Positions 24,246 to 33,484 of a DNA stretch of 64,000 bases are shown one piece after another. The position numbers and the translations under genes are program-made. The notes under the pieces were generated by a model that was given only the letters and a program-made list of their open reading frames with translations, was not told the origin of the DNA and did not search any database. How positions within the stretch are numbered: position 1 is the stretch's first letter; each line of letters starts with the position of its first letter. This DNA is from Asticcacaulis excentricus (GTDB taxonomy: Bacteria > Pseudomonadota > Alphaproteobacteria > Caulobacterales > Caulobacteraceae), in contig NZ_AP018828.1 of the NCBI RefSeq assembly GCF_003966695.1, forward strand, positions 62,001-126,000. Direction: 5' to 3'.

Positions 24246-25788
24246 GTCGTCTGTGAAGAACGTCCAATTCATTGATTTATAGTTATAAATTGTACTTTTG
24301 AAGGGTTTGGAATTGCCAGAAAAGAACCTGTCTTGATAGGTTTTCTTGCAATTGACGAACGAGTTTTGGCGTGATTCCCTGGTTGATATGTGAGCCGTGG
24401 GAGCGTTGATCGTGCGTCCAAAAGAGCGTCGGGAAACTGGGCAGAATGACATCTTCCAATCACGCCTGGACCAGATTATCGATCTGGGCCACCCTCTTGT
24501 GAAGCTGGCGCAGAAGATCGACTGGGTCTTTCTGGAGACGAAGCTGGGCGCGGCTTACACCGACAGGAAGGGCCGCCCACCGTTGCCGACGCGGTTGATG
24601 GCGGGGCTGGCGATCCTTAAGTCTGCACACGATCTGTCGGACGAGGCGCTATGCGCTCGTTGGCTGGAAAACCCTTATTATCAATACTTCTGCGGTGAGG
24701 AGTTCTTCCGCCATCGCCTGCCGTTTGAGCGCACATCGATCACGCGGTGGCGCCAGCGCATGGGCGAGGATGCCCTGACAGCTCTGGTCCAGGAGAGCCT
24801 GGCTGTGGCCACTCGGACCGGAGCCGCCAAGCCTGCAGACTTCCGCCAGGTGATAGTCGACACGACCGTCCAGCCGAAGAACGTCATGTTTCCGACGGAT
24901 GCGCGGCTTATGCACCGGGCGCGTGAACGTCTGGTCCGTCTGGCCAGGGCCCTGGGCGTCAACCTGCGTCAAACCTATGAGCGGGTCGGCAAGTTGGCCC
25001 TGATCAAGCACCAGCGCTACGCCCATGCCAAACAGTTCAAGCGCGCCAATAAGGCTTTGCGAACCCTGCGCACCCAACTGGGCCGCGTCATCCGTGATAT
25101 TCGCCGCAAGATCGGGACGGACGAAGCCCTGAACGCGGCCTTCGCCTGGCCGCTCTCCCTGGCCAGCCGGGTGCGCGATCAACGCCCGCGCCAACGGGGT
25201 CAGAAAGTCTATTCACTGCACGCTCCGGAAGTCGAGTGCATCGGCAAGGGCAAGGCGCACAAGCCCTATGAGTTCGGCGTCAAGGTCAGCGTCGCAACAC
25301 CCATCCAGCGCTCAAAAGGCGGCCAGTTCGTCGCCCACATCAAGGCCTTGCCCGGCGCACCCTATGACGGTCATACCCTGGAGAAGGTGCTGCCCGAGAT
25401 CGAGAGCCAGATCGGTGTCAATCTGAACCGCATCGTCGCTGACGCTGGCTACAAGGGCCACAACGCTCCTTACAAGCATCGCCTCAAGGTCTTTACCAGT
25501 GGTCAGAAACGCGGCGTCACCGACACTATCAAAAAAGCCCTGCGACGACGGGCCGCGGTCGAACCCGTCATCGGCCATCTCAAAGCCGGCCATCGCATGG
25601 GCCGAAACTACCTCGCACACCGCAGAGGCGACGCCATCAACGCCGTCCTCGCCGCTGCCGGATACAACTTCACCCTGCTCATCAAGTGGATCAGGCTTTT
25701 GTTCGCCTTCGTACTCCCAACCCTCATCTCATCGTTAAGGCGCAAACCAACCCTCCACGCCGCCTAAATCCGGTTCTTCACGGACGAC
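24246..25788 (+). mobile_element. IS5/IS1182-like insertion sequence
   Basis: The element is about 1.54 kb with imperfect terminal inverted repeats: GTCGTCTGTGAAGAAC at the left and the complement of GTTCTTCACGGACGAC at the right (one mismatch). TAGATC borders both ends, consistent with a 4-7 bp target duplication including CTAG; the exact boundary is ambiguous by a few bases. It carries one complete transposase gene and looks intact. Confidence 0.85.
24397..25767 (+). CDS. IS5/IS1182-like DDE transposase
   Basis: The 456-aa protein begins at a GTG (the ATG alternatives are much further in). It has an N-terminal DUF772-type domain (KLGAAYTDRKGRPPLPTRLMAGL... PYYQYFCGEEFF) and a DDE catalytic core. 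The likely acidic residues are D in VIVDTTVQPKN, D in IVADAGYKGH and E in AAVEPVIGHLK. Conserved HKPYEFGVKVSVAT and YDGHTL segments match IS5-superfamily transposases. It is intact, so the element may be mobile. Confidence 0.93.
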   Translation: MGALIVRPKERRETGQNDIFQSRLDQIIDLGHPLVKLAQKIDWVFLETKLGAAYTDRKGRPPLPTRLMAGLAILKSAHDLSDEALCARWLENPYYQYFCGEEFFRHRLPFERTSITRWRQRMGEDALTALVQESLAVATRTGAAKPADFRQVIVDTTVQPKNVMFPTDARLMHRARERLVRLARALGVNLRQTYERVGKLALIKHQRYAHAKQFKRANKALRTLRTQLGRVIRDIRRKIGTDEALNAAFAWPLSLASRVRDQRPRQRGQKVYSLHAPEVECIGKGKAHKPYEFGVKVSVATPIQRSKGGQFVAHIKALPGAPYDGHTLEKVLPEIESQIGVNLNRIVADAGYKGHNAPYKHRLKVFTSGQKRGVTDTIKKALRRRAAVEPVIGHLKAGHRMGRNYLAHRRGDAINAVLAAAGYNFTLLIKWIRLLFAFVLPTLISSLRRKPTLHAA

Positions 25789-25844
25789 TAGATCATTATG
25801 TTTCTACCAGAAATCATAATGATCTAGAAAGCCCAAAACAGTAG

Positions 25845-26510
25845 CTATCGGATACCAAAGAACAGATTGGCCGTCAGGCGACGCGGGTTGCTGGCCTGCA
25901 CCTGACCATAGTGGATTTGTCCAGCCCGGTAAAAGATCAGCCGGTTGAAGCGCGGTTCAATAGCGGCAATGGGCTCAAAAAACTGTGCCCGTGCCGCTTC
26001 ACCGCTGCCGTCAAAACCATCCAGTTCCAGCCGTTTGGCGCGCTCAAAGCTATAGCTGCGACTGGGGGTGATCAGCTCGTGCCCACTGGCCCGATGGCGG
26101 AAAAAGGCCGTACCACCCAGATCGCCCTCAAAAAGGTAATGCACGCTGGCAAAGCTGTTGAGGCTGAAGGCGTCGATATGCGGCGCGGCCTGCCGCACGT
26201 CCATGGCGTCGGGGGCCTGGGTGGCCACGCCAAAAAAGCCAAACAGCGGCAAGGGCTGTGGCGTCACACCAAAATGCGGCAACAGGCGCGGCAGAAGCTC
26301 CGTCGCCACCACCGTCTTATAGGTCTGTGGCAAGGGGGCATTGAGGCCGGGATATCGCGATCCGGGCGCAGGCGTGCGAAAGGCCGCCGCGTCGGCTTCG
26401 GCAATCAGGGCCTGCGGATCGCTGAGCACCTCATCGACGATGATCAGGGGCTGCGCCTCATGGCCCAGAGACTGAACCGTCAAGGTAAGGTGGGGATTGA
26501 GAGAGATCAT
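25845..26510 (-). CDS. DUF6445-like putative Fe(II)/2-oxoglutarate dioxygenase
   Basis: The 221-aa protein shows an H111-x-D113 pair (PHIDAFS) and a distal His in RAGQIHYGQ, followed by RRLTANLFFG with a possible 2-oxoglutarate-binding Arg. This is the layout of small Fe(II) oxygenases of the DUF6445 type, which often sit beside TonB receptors and flavin halogenases in Caulobacter-like genomes. It lies just past the halogenase operon on the other strand, separated by the IS. Its ATG is two bases after the U run of a terminator that ends the efflux operon. Confidence 0.65.
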   Translation of the reverse strand: MISLNPHLTLTVQSLGHEAQPLIIVDEVLSDPQALIAEADAAAFRTPAPGSRYPGLNAPLPQTYKTVVATELLPRLLPHFGVTPQPLPLFGFFGVATQAPDAMDVRQAAPHIDAFSLNSFASVHYLFEGDLGGTAFFRHRASGHELITPSRSYSFERAKRLELDGFDGSGEAARAQFFEPIAAIEPRFNRLIFYRAGQIHYGQVQASNPRRLTANLFFGIR

Positions 26511-26556
26511 ACAAAAAACCGCCTGAGAGAACGTTATTCCGGTTCCCTCAGGCGGT
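26511..26556 (-). terminator. Terminator of the efflux operon abutting the DUF6445-like start
   Basis: On the minus strand ACCGCCTGAGGGAACC pairs with GGTTCTCTCAGGCGGT and runs into TTTTTTGT, immediately followed by the ATG at 26510. Confidence 0.8.
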
Positions 26557-26581
26557 CAAAGCGCAAAGCGTCGCGATAAAT

Positions 26582-27952
26582 CTATTGCAGGCCGCCGCCC
26601 GTGGCCGCGTAAAGCCGCGTCAGGTTCAGAGCGCGGGTCAGGCGCGTGGTGATCAGGCCCTGCTGCGCGCCGTAGAGGGTGCGCTGGGCGTCGGTTAGGG
26701 TCAGGCGCGAGTCCACACCACGATCGAAGCGGGCGCGCGACAGGGCTTCGGTCTCGCTGGCGGCTTCGACCACGCGGGTCTGGGCGGTCAGGCGCGTGTC
26801 GATGGTCGAGCGCACAGCCAAGGCGTCGGCCACGTCGCGGAACGCCGTCTGGATCGACTTTTCGTAGGTCGCCAGCGCAATATCCCGCGCCTTTTTCGAG
26901 CTTTCCAGCCCGGCGATATTGGCCCCGCCGGCAAAGATCGGCACCGAGATCGACGGCGCAAAGCTCCAGGTATCGGCCCCGTCAAACAGGTTATTGAGGT
27001 CCGTAGAGGCCTTGCCCACCGCACCGGTCAGCGAGATGCGCGGAAAGAAGGCGGCGCGGGCCGCCCCGATATTGGCATTGGCCGATTTGAGATCAAATTC
27101 GGCGGCCACTACATCCGGACGCTTCAGCAGCACGTCCGACGGCAGGCCGACCGGCAGGTCGCTCAGCACGGCGTTTTCCGGCAGTGAATTCGGCAGGTTG
27201 GCGGCTTCGACCTCAACGCCAACCAGCAGGCGCAGGGCGTTCTTGTCCTGCTGCACCAGCGCTTCCAGTTGCGCCACATCGGCGCGCGCCTGTTCGGTCA
27301 GGGTCTGCTCCTGACGCAGGCCCAGCGCGTCGGTGGCCCCAAGGTCAAAGCGCTTTTGCGTCAGGGACAGGCTCTCTTCGCGCAGACGCAGGGTCTCACG
27401 CGACAGGCGCAACTGCTCCTGATCGGCGCCCAGAGTCAGCCACGCCGTGGCCACAGACGAGATCAGCGACACCTTGGCCGCCTTCTGGTTTTCGGCCGAG
27501 GCGAAATAGGTGTTGAGCGCGGCATTACTCAAAGAGCGCACGCGCCCGAACAGGTCCAGCTCCCACGAGGCCCCGATGTCGGCGCTGTAGGACTCGGTGT
27601 CCGTACCTGTGCCGGTATCGGCGCGGCGGCCACTGACCGTGCCATTGACGGCGGGGAACAGGCTGGCGCGCTGCACGCTGTACTGGGCGCGCACGCGCTC
27701 GGCGTTCAGCGTCGCGATGCGCAGGTCGCGGTTATTGACCAGCGCCTCGTAGATGACGCTTTGCAGGCGCGGGTCAAGGAAGACCTTCTGCCACGGCAGG
27801 GTTTCCGCCGACTCTCCCTGCGCCGTGGCGGGCGTCGGGAACTGATCGGCCACCGGCAGGGTGCCGCGCTCATATTTCGGGGCCAGCGTACAGGCGCTGA
27901 GGACCAGAGCCGTGGCCGGGAGCATCAGACCGAGTTTAAGAGAGCGTGTCAT
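26582..27952 (-). CDS. Outer-membrane efflux channel, NodT/OprM type
   Basis: This 456-aa lipoprotein has a lipobox (LVLSAC at about 15-20) and two TolC-like repeats; Asn/Ala-rich ELDLFGRVRSLSNAA is typical of RND outer-membrane factors. The repeat segments IASVATAWLTLGADQEQLRLSR-like and GAARAAFFPRISLTGAVG are easily recognised. It forms a trimeric channel that links to the adapter and pump encoded just upstream. Its ATG overlaps the stop of the pump gene (TAATG), so translation is coupled. Confidence 0.93.
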   Translation of the reverse strand: MTRSLKLGLMLPATALVLSACTLAPKYERGTLPVADQFPTPATAQGESAETLPWQKVFLDPRLQSVIYEALVNNRDLRIATLNAERVRAQYSVQRASLFPAVNGTVSGRRADTGTGTDTESYSADIGASWELDLFGRVRSLSNAALNTYFASAENQKAAKVSLISSVATAWLTLGADQEQLRLSRETLRLREESLSLTQKRFDLGATDALGLRQEQTLTEQARADVAQLEALVQQDKNALRLLVGVEVEAANLPNSLPENAVLSDLPVGLPSDVLLKRPDVVAAEFDLKSANANIGAARAAFFPRISLTGAVGKASTDLNNLFDGADTWSFAPSISVPIFAGGANIAGLESSKKARDIALATYEKSIQTAFRDVADALAVRSTIDTRLTAQTRVVEAASETEALSRARFDRGVDSRLTLTDAQRTLYGAQQGLITTRLTRALNLTRLYAATGGGLQ

Positions 27953-30900
27953 TAGTGGTCCTCACGGTTGTGACGTGACTGTTCCAGAGCCGCCAGAGCT
28001 TCACGCTCCGCCGCCAGAGTCTTAAGGTGCTTTTCGTCCGCCTTGAACATCTTTTCAATGATGACAAAGAAAAGCGGGATAAAGAACACCGCCAGGAAGG
28101 TGGCCGACAGGATACCCCCGACCAGACCCGTACCGATGGCGTTCTGGCTGCCCGACCCCGCGCCATCGGCGAAGAACAGCGGCAGGATACCGAAGGTGAA
28201 GGCCATCGACGTCATGATGATCGGGCGCAGGCGGACGCGGGCAGCCTGAAGCGTGGCGTCGATCAGATTCATGCCGTTTTCGTGGTTGTGCTTGGCAAAC
28301 TCCACGATGAGGATGGCGTTCTTCGCCGACAGGCCGATGATGGTCAGCAAGGCCACCTGCAGATAGATGTCGTTCGACAGGCCGCGCAGCAGGGTGGCAA
28401 GCAGCGCCCCCAGCACGCCCAGCGGAATGACCATAACGATGGCCACCGGGATCGACCAGCTCTCATAGAGGGCGGCCAGCAGGATGAAGACGACGAAGAT
28501 CGACAGGGCGTAGAGCATCGGCGCTTCGGCCCCGGACTGCTTCTCCTGAAGCGACAGGCCGGTCCATTCGTAGCTGATGCCGGGGGGCAGTTGCGCGATG
28601 ATCTTCTCCATCTCGGCCATGGCCTGACCCGACGACTTGCCCGGCGCGGCCATACCCTGAATATTCATCGACGGCGCGCCGTTATAGCGTTCCAGTCGCG
28701 GCGAACCATAGGCCCAGTGCGCGGTCGTAAAGGCCGACAAAGGCACCATCTGACCCTGATCATTGCGGACATACCACTGGTTCAGGTCTTCCGGCTTCAT
28801 GCGGAAGGGCGCATCGGCCTGCACATAGACCTTCTTCACGCGGTTGCGGTCAATAAAGTCGTTGACATAGGCCCCGCCCATGGCGGTCGAGAGCGTGGCA
28901 TTGACGTCGCTGAGGCTGACGCCCATAGAACCGGCGGCGACCTGATCGATGTCGAGTTTCAGTTCCGGCGTGTCTTCCATGCCGTTGGGACGCACGGCCA
29001 TCAGCGACGGGTTCTGCGCCGCCATACCCAGCACCTGATTACGGGCATTGAGCAGGGCTTCGTGACCCAGACCCCCGACATCTTTCAGTTGGAGGTTGAA
29101 GCCTGATGAGTTGCCGAGTTCAGACACCGCCGGCGGCACGATGGCAAAGGCCATGGCGTCACGGAACTGGCTGAAGGCACCCATGGCGCGCCCGGCGACA
29201 GCGGGGGCTTTCAGGTCCGGCGACTTGCGCTCCTCAAAGGGTTTGAGGCGGACGAAGGCCATACCAGCATTTTGCCCCACGCCGGCGAAGGAGAAGCCGC
29301 TGACCGTAAAGTTCGATTCCACGGCCGGGTCCTTGGCAAAGTGCGCGCCGACCTGATCCATGACCTGACCGGTACGCTCATCCGTGGCCCCCGGCGGCAG
29401 TTGCACCAGCGAGAACATGATCCCCTGGTCTTCTTCCGGCAGGAAGGAGGTCGGGATGCGGGTGAACAGGAAGGCCATCAGGCCGACGATCACCGCGAAG
29501 ACGATCATATAGCGACCGCCCTGCCCCAGAATCTTGCCCACTGTGTTGCGGTAGCCATTGGCCATGCGGTCGAAATTGCGGTTGAACCAGCCGAAAAAGC
29601 CTTTCTTGTCCTGATGCTCGGCATCAGAGGCCTTAAGAAGCGTGGCGCACAGGGCGGGCGTCAGGATCAGGGCCACCACCACCGACAGGACCATGGCCGA
29701 AACAATGGTGATCGAGAACTGGCGATAGATGACGCCCTGCGACCCGCCAAAGAAGGCCATAGGGATGAACACCGCCGACAGGACCAGCGCAATGCCGATC
29801 AGCGCCCCGGTGATTTCCTCCATCGACTTGATAGTCGCGGCCATGGGCGGCAGCTTGTCTTCATGCATGACACGTTCGACGTTTTCGACGACGACGATGG
29901 CGTCATCGACCAGCAGACCGATGGCCAGCACCAGCCCGAACAGGGTCAGGGTATTGATCGAATAGCCAAAGGCGGCCAGCACACCAAACGTCCCCAGCAA
30001 CACCACCGGCACGGCGATGGTCGGGATGATGGTGGCGCGCCAGTTTTGCAGGAAGAGGAACATGACGACAAAGACGAGCACCACGGCTTCGATCAGGGTC
30101 TTCACGACCTCATGGATCGAGAGCTCGATAAACGGCGTCGTGTCGAACGGCACCACGTAGTGGTAGCCCTTGGGGAAGTTCTTTTCCAGCTCGGCCATCT
30201 TGGCCTTCACCGCATTGGCGGTGTTGAGCGCATTGGATCCGGTGGCCAGGCTGATGGCGACCCCGGTCGCTTCACGGCCATTGAACTTCACTGTACCCGT
30301 ATATTGCTGAGCCCCCAGTTCGACACGCGCCACGTCCTCCAGCTTCACCACGGCGCCGCCAGAGGTGTTCTTGAGGATGATGTTGCGGAACTGCTCGATG
30401 CGGGTCAGGCGCGACTGCGCCGTAATCGTGGCGTTGAGCACCGTGCCCTTGACGGCGGGCAGACCACCCAGTTGCCCGGCCGAGACCTGCGTGTTCTGGG
30501 CGCGGATGGCATTCATCACGTCGGTCGGCGTCAGGCTGTAGCTGGTCAGCTTGGCCGGATCGAGCCAGATACGCATGGCGTACTGAGCCCCGAAGTTCTG
30601 GATGGTGCCGACGCCATCGACGCGGCTGAGCTGATCGACCAGGGTCGAGGACATGTAGTCGCCGAGGTCGTGGCCTGAGACATTGGGGTCTTCGGAATAG
30701 AGGCCCACCACCATCAGGAAGCTGGAGGTCGCCTTGGCCACGGTCAGGCCCTGCTGCTGCACCTCCTGCGGCAGGAGCGGCGTGGCCGATTGCAGCTTGT
30801 TCTGCACCTGAACCTGCGCGATGTCCGGATCGGTCCCCGCCTTGAAGGTCAGGGTGATCGAGGCCGCACCGCTCGAATCCGAGGTCGAATTCATGTACAA

Positions 30901-31128
30901 AAGGCCGTCAATGCCCTTCATCTGCTGCTCGACAATTTGGGTGACCGAGTCTTCAACGGTCTTGGCCGAAGCACCGGGATAATAAGCACTGACCGACACC
31001 TGCGGCAGGGCGATCTGCGGATACTGGGCGATCGGCAGGTTGGCGATGGACAGAAGGCCCGCCATCATGATGACGATGGCCACCACCCAGGCGAAGATCG
31101 GTCTATGGATAAAGAAACGCGAGATCAT
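27952..31128 (-). CDS. RND multidrug efflux pump, AcrB/MexB type (HAE-1)
   Basis: The 1058-aa protein starts [18 protein letters not shown] at 31128, the usual HAE-1 start; the frame extends 75 bases further without homology. Twelve membrane helices and two large periplasmic loops are implied by length and by hydrophobic blocks. The proton-relay aspartate pair is present in [45 protein letters not shown] and [14 protein letters not shown] are typical. It exports drugs or other toxic compounds with the adapter and channel of this operon, probably under the divergent TetR regulator. Confidence 0.95.
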   Translation of the reverse strand: MISRFFIHRPIFAWVVAIVIMMAGLLSIANLPIAQYPQIALPQVSVSAYYPGASAKTVEDSVTQIVEQQMKGIDGLLYMNSTSDSSGAASITLTFKAGTDPDIAQVQVQNKLQSATPLLPQEVQQQGLTVAKATSSFLMVVGLYSEDPNVSGHDLGDYMSSTLVDQLSRVDGVGTIQNFGAQYAMRIWLDPAKLTSYSLTPTDVMNAIRAQNTQVSAGQLGGLPAVKGTVLNATITAQSRLTRIEQFRNIILKNTSGGAVVKLEDVARVELGAQQYTGTVKFNGREATGVAISLATGSNALNTANAVKAKMAELEKNFPKGYHYVVPFDTTPFIELSIHEVVKTLIEAVVLVFVVMFLFLQNWRATIIPTIAVPVVLLGTFGVLAAFGYSINTLTLFGLVLAIGLLVDDAIVVVENVERVMHEDKLPPMAATIKSMEEITGALIGIALVLSAVFIPMAFFGGSQGVIYRQFSITIVSAMVLSVVVALILTPALCATLLKASDAEHQDKKGFFGWFNRNFDRMANGYRNTVGKILGQGGRYMIVFAVIVGLMAFLFTRIPTSFLPEEDQGIMFSLVQLPPGATDERTGQVMDQVGAHFAKDPAVESNFTVSGFSFAGVGQNAGMAFVRLKPFEERKSPDLKAPAVAGRAMGAFSQFRDAMAFAIVPPAVSELGNSSGFNLQLKDVGGLGHEALLNARNQVLGMAAQNPSLMAVRPNGMEDTPELKLDIDQVAAGSMGVSLSDVNATLSTAMGGAYVNDFIDRNRVKKVYVQADAPFRMKPEDLNQWYVRNDQGQMVPLSAFTTAHWAYGSPRLERYNGAPSMNIQGMAAPGKSSGQAMAEMEKIIAQLPPGISYEWTGLSLQEKQSGAEAPMLYALSIFVVFILLAALYESWSIPVAIVMVIPLGVLGALLATLLRGLSNDIYLQVALLTIIGLSAKNAILIVEFAKHNHENGMNLIDATLQAARVRLRPIIMTSMAFTFGILPLFFADGAGSGSQNAIGTGLVGGILSATFLAVFFIPLFFVIIEKMFKADEKHLKTLAAEREALAALEQSRHNREDH

Positions 31129-31247
31129 GACGGTGCCTTTGCAGGAACGGATGCAGTCAGATGGAGGTCTGGCAGATAGAGGTCTGGGGCTGACGACGGA
31201 CACACTTCGGGCGTCGCGTCGTCAGTCATTTATTTAAAACGCTTGAT

Positions 31248-32444
31248 TTACTTGGCTTTTTGCGCAGGCGCCGCGGCAGCCGGAGCTTCCTTGGCCGCAC
31301 CGACACTGACGGGTTTGACCGGGGCTTCGGGACGGATCTTCTGAAGACCCTCCACTATCACCTTGTCACCGGCTTGCAGACCTTCGGTCACCAGCCACTT
31401 GTCACCGACCGTCTGCGCCACCTTGATCGGGCGCATCTCGGCCTTGCTGTCCTTCGACACCACCATGACCGTGGCATTGCCCTTCGGATCGCGCGTCACC
31501 GCCGGCTGCGGCACCAGAATGCCGTTGCCGACCACGCCCGACACGATGCGCGCCTTGGCATACATGCCCGGCAGCAGGACGCCGTTGGGGTTGGGGAACA
31601 GGGCGCGCAGCGTCACCGTACCGGTCGATTCATCGACGCTGACGTCCGAAAATTGCAGCTTGCCCTTGATGGGATAGACCGTGCCATCTTCGAGGACCAT
31701 TTCGACATCGGCCGTGGCGGCCTCACCGATCTGACCCGCCGCCGCCGCACGCCTCAGCGCCATCAGCTCGGTGACCGATTGATTGATGTCGAGATAAACA
31801 TTGTCGATATTCTGGATGCGCGTCAGCTCGGTGGCCTGCGCCGCCGTGACCAGAGCGCCCGGTGTGACGTTCGACTTGCCGATACGGCCAGAAATCGGGG
31901 CCACGACCTTGGTCCAGCCGACATTAATGCCCGCGGTTTGCAGCGCGGCCTGACCGGCGGCGACGGTCGCCTTGGCCTGAGCGTACTGCGCCTGCGCGTC
32001 GTCATTATCCTGCTTCGAGACGGCGTTGATCTTGACCAGTTCGGCATAGCGTTCAGCCTTCAGCCGTGCCGCCGTCAGATTGGCTTCGGCCTGAGCCACA
32101 GTGGCCTGCGCCTGAGCGTAGGAGGCCTGGAACGGCGCGGCGTCGATCTGATACAGCGGCTGACCCGCCTTGACGTAGCTGCCTTCGGTGAACAGTCGCG
32201 CCTTGACGATGCCGCTGACCTGCGGACGCACTTCCGACAGAAGGTAGGCCGAGGTGCGGCCTGACAGTTCGGTCGTCAGATTGACCGACTCAGACGCCAC
32301 GACGACGATCCCGACCTCGGTCGGCCCGCCCATGCCCATGCCGCCCGCACCGGGGCCGCCTTCCTTCTTGCCGCAGGCCGTGAGGGTGAGGCCAAGCGCC
32401 AGCACCACCGCTGCGGATTTCATAAGGGGAAATTGCGATCTCAT
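31248..32444 (-). CDS. RND efflux periplasmic adapter, AcrA/MexA type
   Basis: The 398-aa lipoprotein has lipobox LTLTAC (about 18-23), a Gly-rich linker, the lipoyl halves (SGIVKARLFTEGSYVKAGQPLYQID and VVAPISGRIGKSNVTPGALV), an alpha-hairpin (AQATVAQAEANLTAARLKAERYAELV) and beta-barrel segments. It bridges the inner-membrane pump and the outer-membrane channel. It is the first gene of the adapter-pump-channel operon and diverges from tetR; the operator lies between them. Confidence 0.94.
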   Translation of the reverse strand: MRSQFPLMKSAAVVLALGLTLTACGKKEGGPGAGGMGMGGPTEVGIVVVASESVNLTTELSGRTSAYLLSEVRPQVSGIVKARLFTEGSYVKAGQPLYQIDAAPFQASYAQAQATVAQAEANLTAARLKAERYAELVKINAVSKQDNDDAQAQYAQAKATVAAGQAALQTAGINVGWTKVVAPISGRIGKSNVTPGALVTAAQATELTRIQNIDNVYLDINQSVTELMALRRAAAAGQIGEAATADVEMVLEDGTVYPIKGKLQFSDVSVDESTGTVTLRALFPNPNGVLLPGMYAKARIVSGVVGNGILVPQPAVTRDPKGNATVMVVSKDSKAEMRPIKVAQTVGDKWLVTEGLQAGDKVIVEGLQKIRPEAPVKPVSVGAAKEAPAAAAPAQKAK

Positions 32445-32574
32445 GCGGGTTCTCTCCGGAACGAAATGTCAGTCACTTGTAAATGCCGCCCTATACGTTG
32501 GCGCAGATCAAAGTGTGCAACGCAAAACAAGCCCTACACCTGTCGCACGGATGTGCAAGAAAGTGTCAGCACGA

Positions 32575-32600
32575 AATGAGAGTGAACGATCATTCTCATT
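32575..32600. promoter_or_regulatory. Candidate TetR operator between the adapter and regulator genes
   Basis: The inverted repeat AATGAGA (32575-32581) ... TCTCATT (32594-32600), with a GAACGATCATTC-like centre, lies in the 250-bp divergent gap. Its position suits control of both the efflux operon and the regulator itself. Confidence 0.6.
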
Positions 32601-32694
32601 TTTTCTGGCATTACGCGGCTTTTTGGTGTATGTCAAGCGCAGAGATAATATTAAAAATGTTAACCCCTTATCCACGAAGGGTTTGCCACCTCGG

Positions 32695-33330
32695 ATGACC
32701 AGTACAGCTTTGAAGTCCGCACTTGCCGATTCCCCTACCCTGCCCCGTGCGCGTCAAAGCCGCGAGGAGCGACGCCAGCAGATTCTGGACGCCACCTTGC
32801 GCTGCGTCAGACGCTCCGGTTTTCATGGCGCCTCCATGTCCGACATTGCCGCCGAAGCGAAGATGAGTGTCGGCGTTATCTATCGCTACTTTGCGAATAA
32901 AGAAGCTATTATTGAAGCCATCGTCGCCAATGATCTGGCAGAAATGCGCGCCAAATTCGCCGAATGGGACCAGACGCCGGACGATCAGTTGCTGGACACC
33001 CTCCTCAACACCATCGACTTCGCGCTGGACCACAAGTACGGCCCCGACAAGAGCGCGCTGGCCCTCGAAGTGCTGGCCGAAGCCGCACGCAATCCGCGCG
33101 TCGCGGCCATCGTGCAGTCCGCCGACATGCAGGAACGCGAACTGGGCCGCAGCCTCTGTGAGCGCCTCAATCCGGGGTGTGACCGGCGGCGTCTGGACGC
33201 GCGCGGCGAAATCATCAGCATGTTGTTCGACGGCATGATGATCCGCGCCATCACCCATCCCGACATCGACCGTGAGGCGCTGGCCAACGATTTGCGCGCG
33301 GTGATGAAGGTGCTGTTTATCCTGAAATAG
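32695..33330 (+). CDS. TetR-family regulator of the efflux operon
   Basis: The 211-aa protein has an N-terminal TetR helix-turn-helix (RRQQILDATLRCVRRSGFHGASMSDIAAEAKMSVGVIYRYFANKEAI, about 23-70) and a C-terminal helical ligand-binding domain. The ATG at 32695 is used because the upstream open frame crosses the operator region. Divergent orientation from the RND operon and the palindrome between them support a local repressor role released by pump substrates. Confidence 0.9.
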   Translation: MTSTALKSALADSPTLPRARQSREERRQQILDATLRCVRRSGFHGASMSDIAAEAKMSVGVIYRYFANKEAIIEAIVANDLAEMRAKFAEWDQTPDDQLLDTLLNTIDFALDHKYGPDKSALALEVLAEAARNPRVAAIVQSADMQERELGRSLCERLNPGCDRRRLDARGEIISMLFDGMMIRAITHPDIDREALANDLRAVMKVLFILK

Positions 33331-33392
33331 GTTGGCTCAGGGCGCGGCAAGATAGCACCATAAACAGCTTTTATCCGCCGCCGCCCCCACGG

Positions 33393-33407
33393 TTAACCCT
33401 CCATTAA
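33393..33407. promoter_or_regulatory. CtrA-type site before the chemoreceptor gene
   Basis: A perfect TTAA-N7-TTAA (TTAA CCCTCCA TTAA) lies 78 bases upstream of the chemoreceptor start. This is the full CtrA recognition pattern of Caulobacterales, which activates motility and chemotaxis genes in swarmer-stage cells. Confidence 0.65.
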
Positions 33408-33484
33408 AAAACGAAGCGTTACTGGACGTTCAGTTCAGAAAACGAGTCGGCTCAGACATGTGCCGGCAACAGGTGGGGGCGACT

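Larger units (their letters stand above)
24139..25827 (+). repeat. Two-hairpin interspersed repeat, copy 1, split by an IS
   Basis: Left part: hairpin AGCGTAATGATT...AATCATTACGCT (24139-24170), then a GC-rich core of about 55 bp (GCCGCCATTGAGGCGGCGGC...). Right part, beyond the IS: hairpin CTAGATCATTATG...CATAATGATCTAG (25788-25827). An uninterrupted inverted copy lies at 54981-55105, which shows what the site looked like before insertion. Confidence 0.8.

Noticed and set aside
29272-30678. A 468-residue plus-strand open frame
   Set aside because: Shadow of the RND pump; extreme His/Gln/Asp composition.
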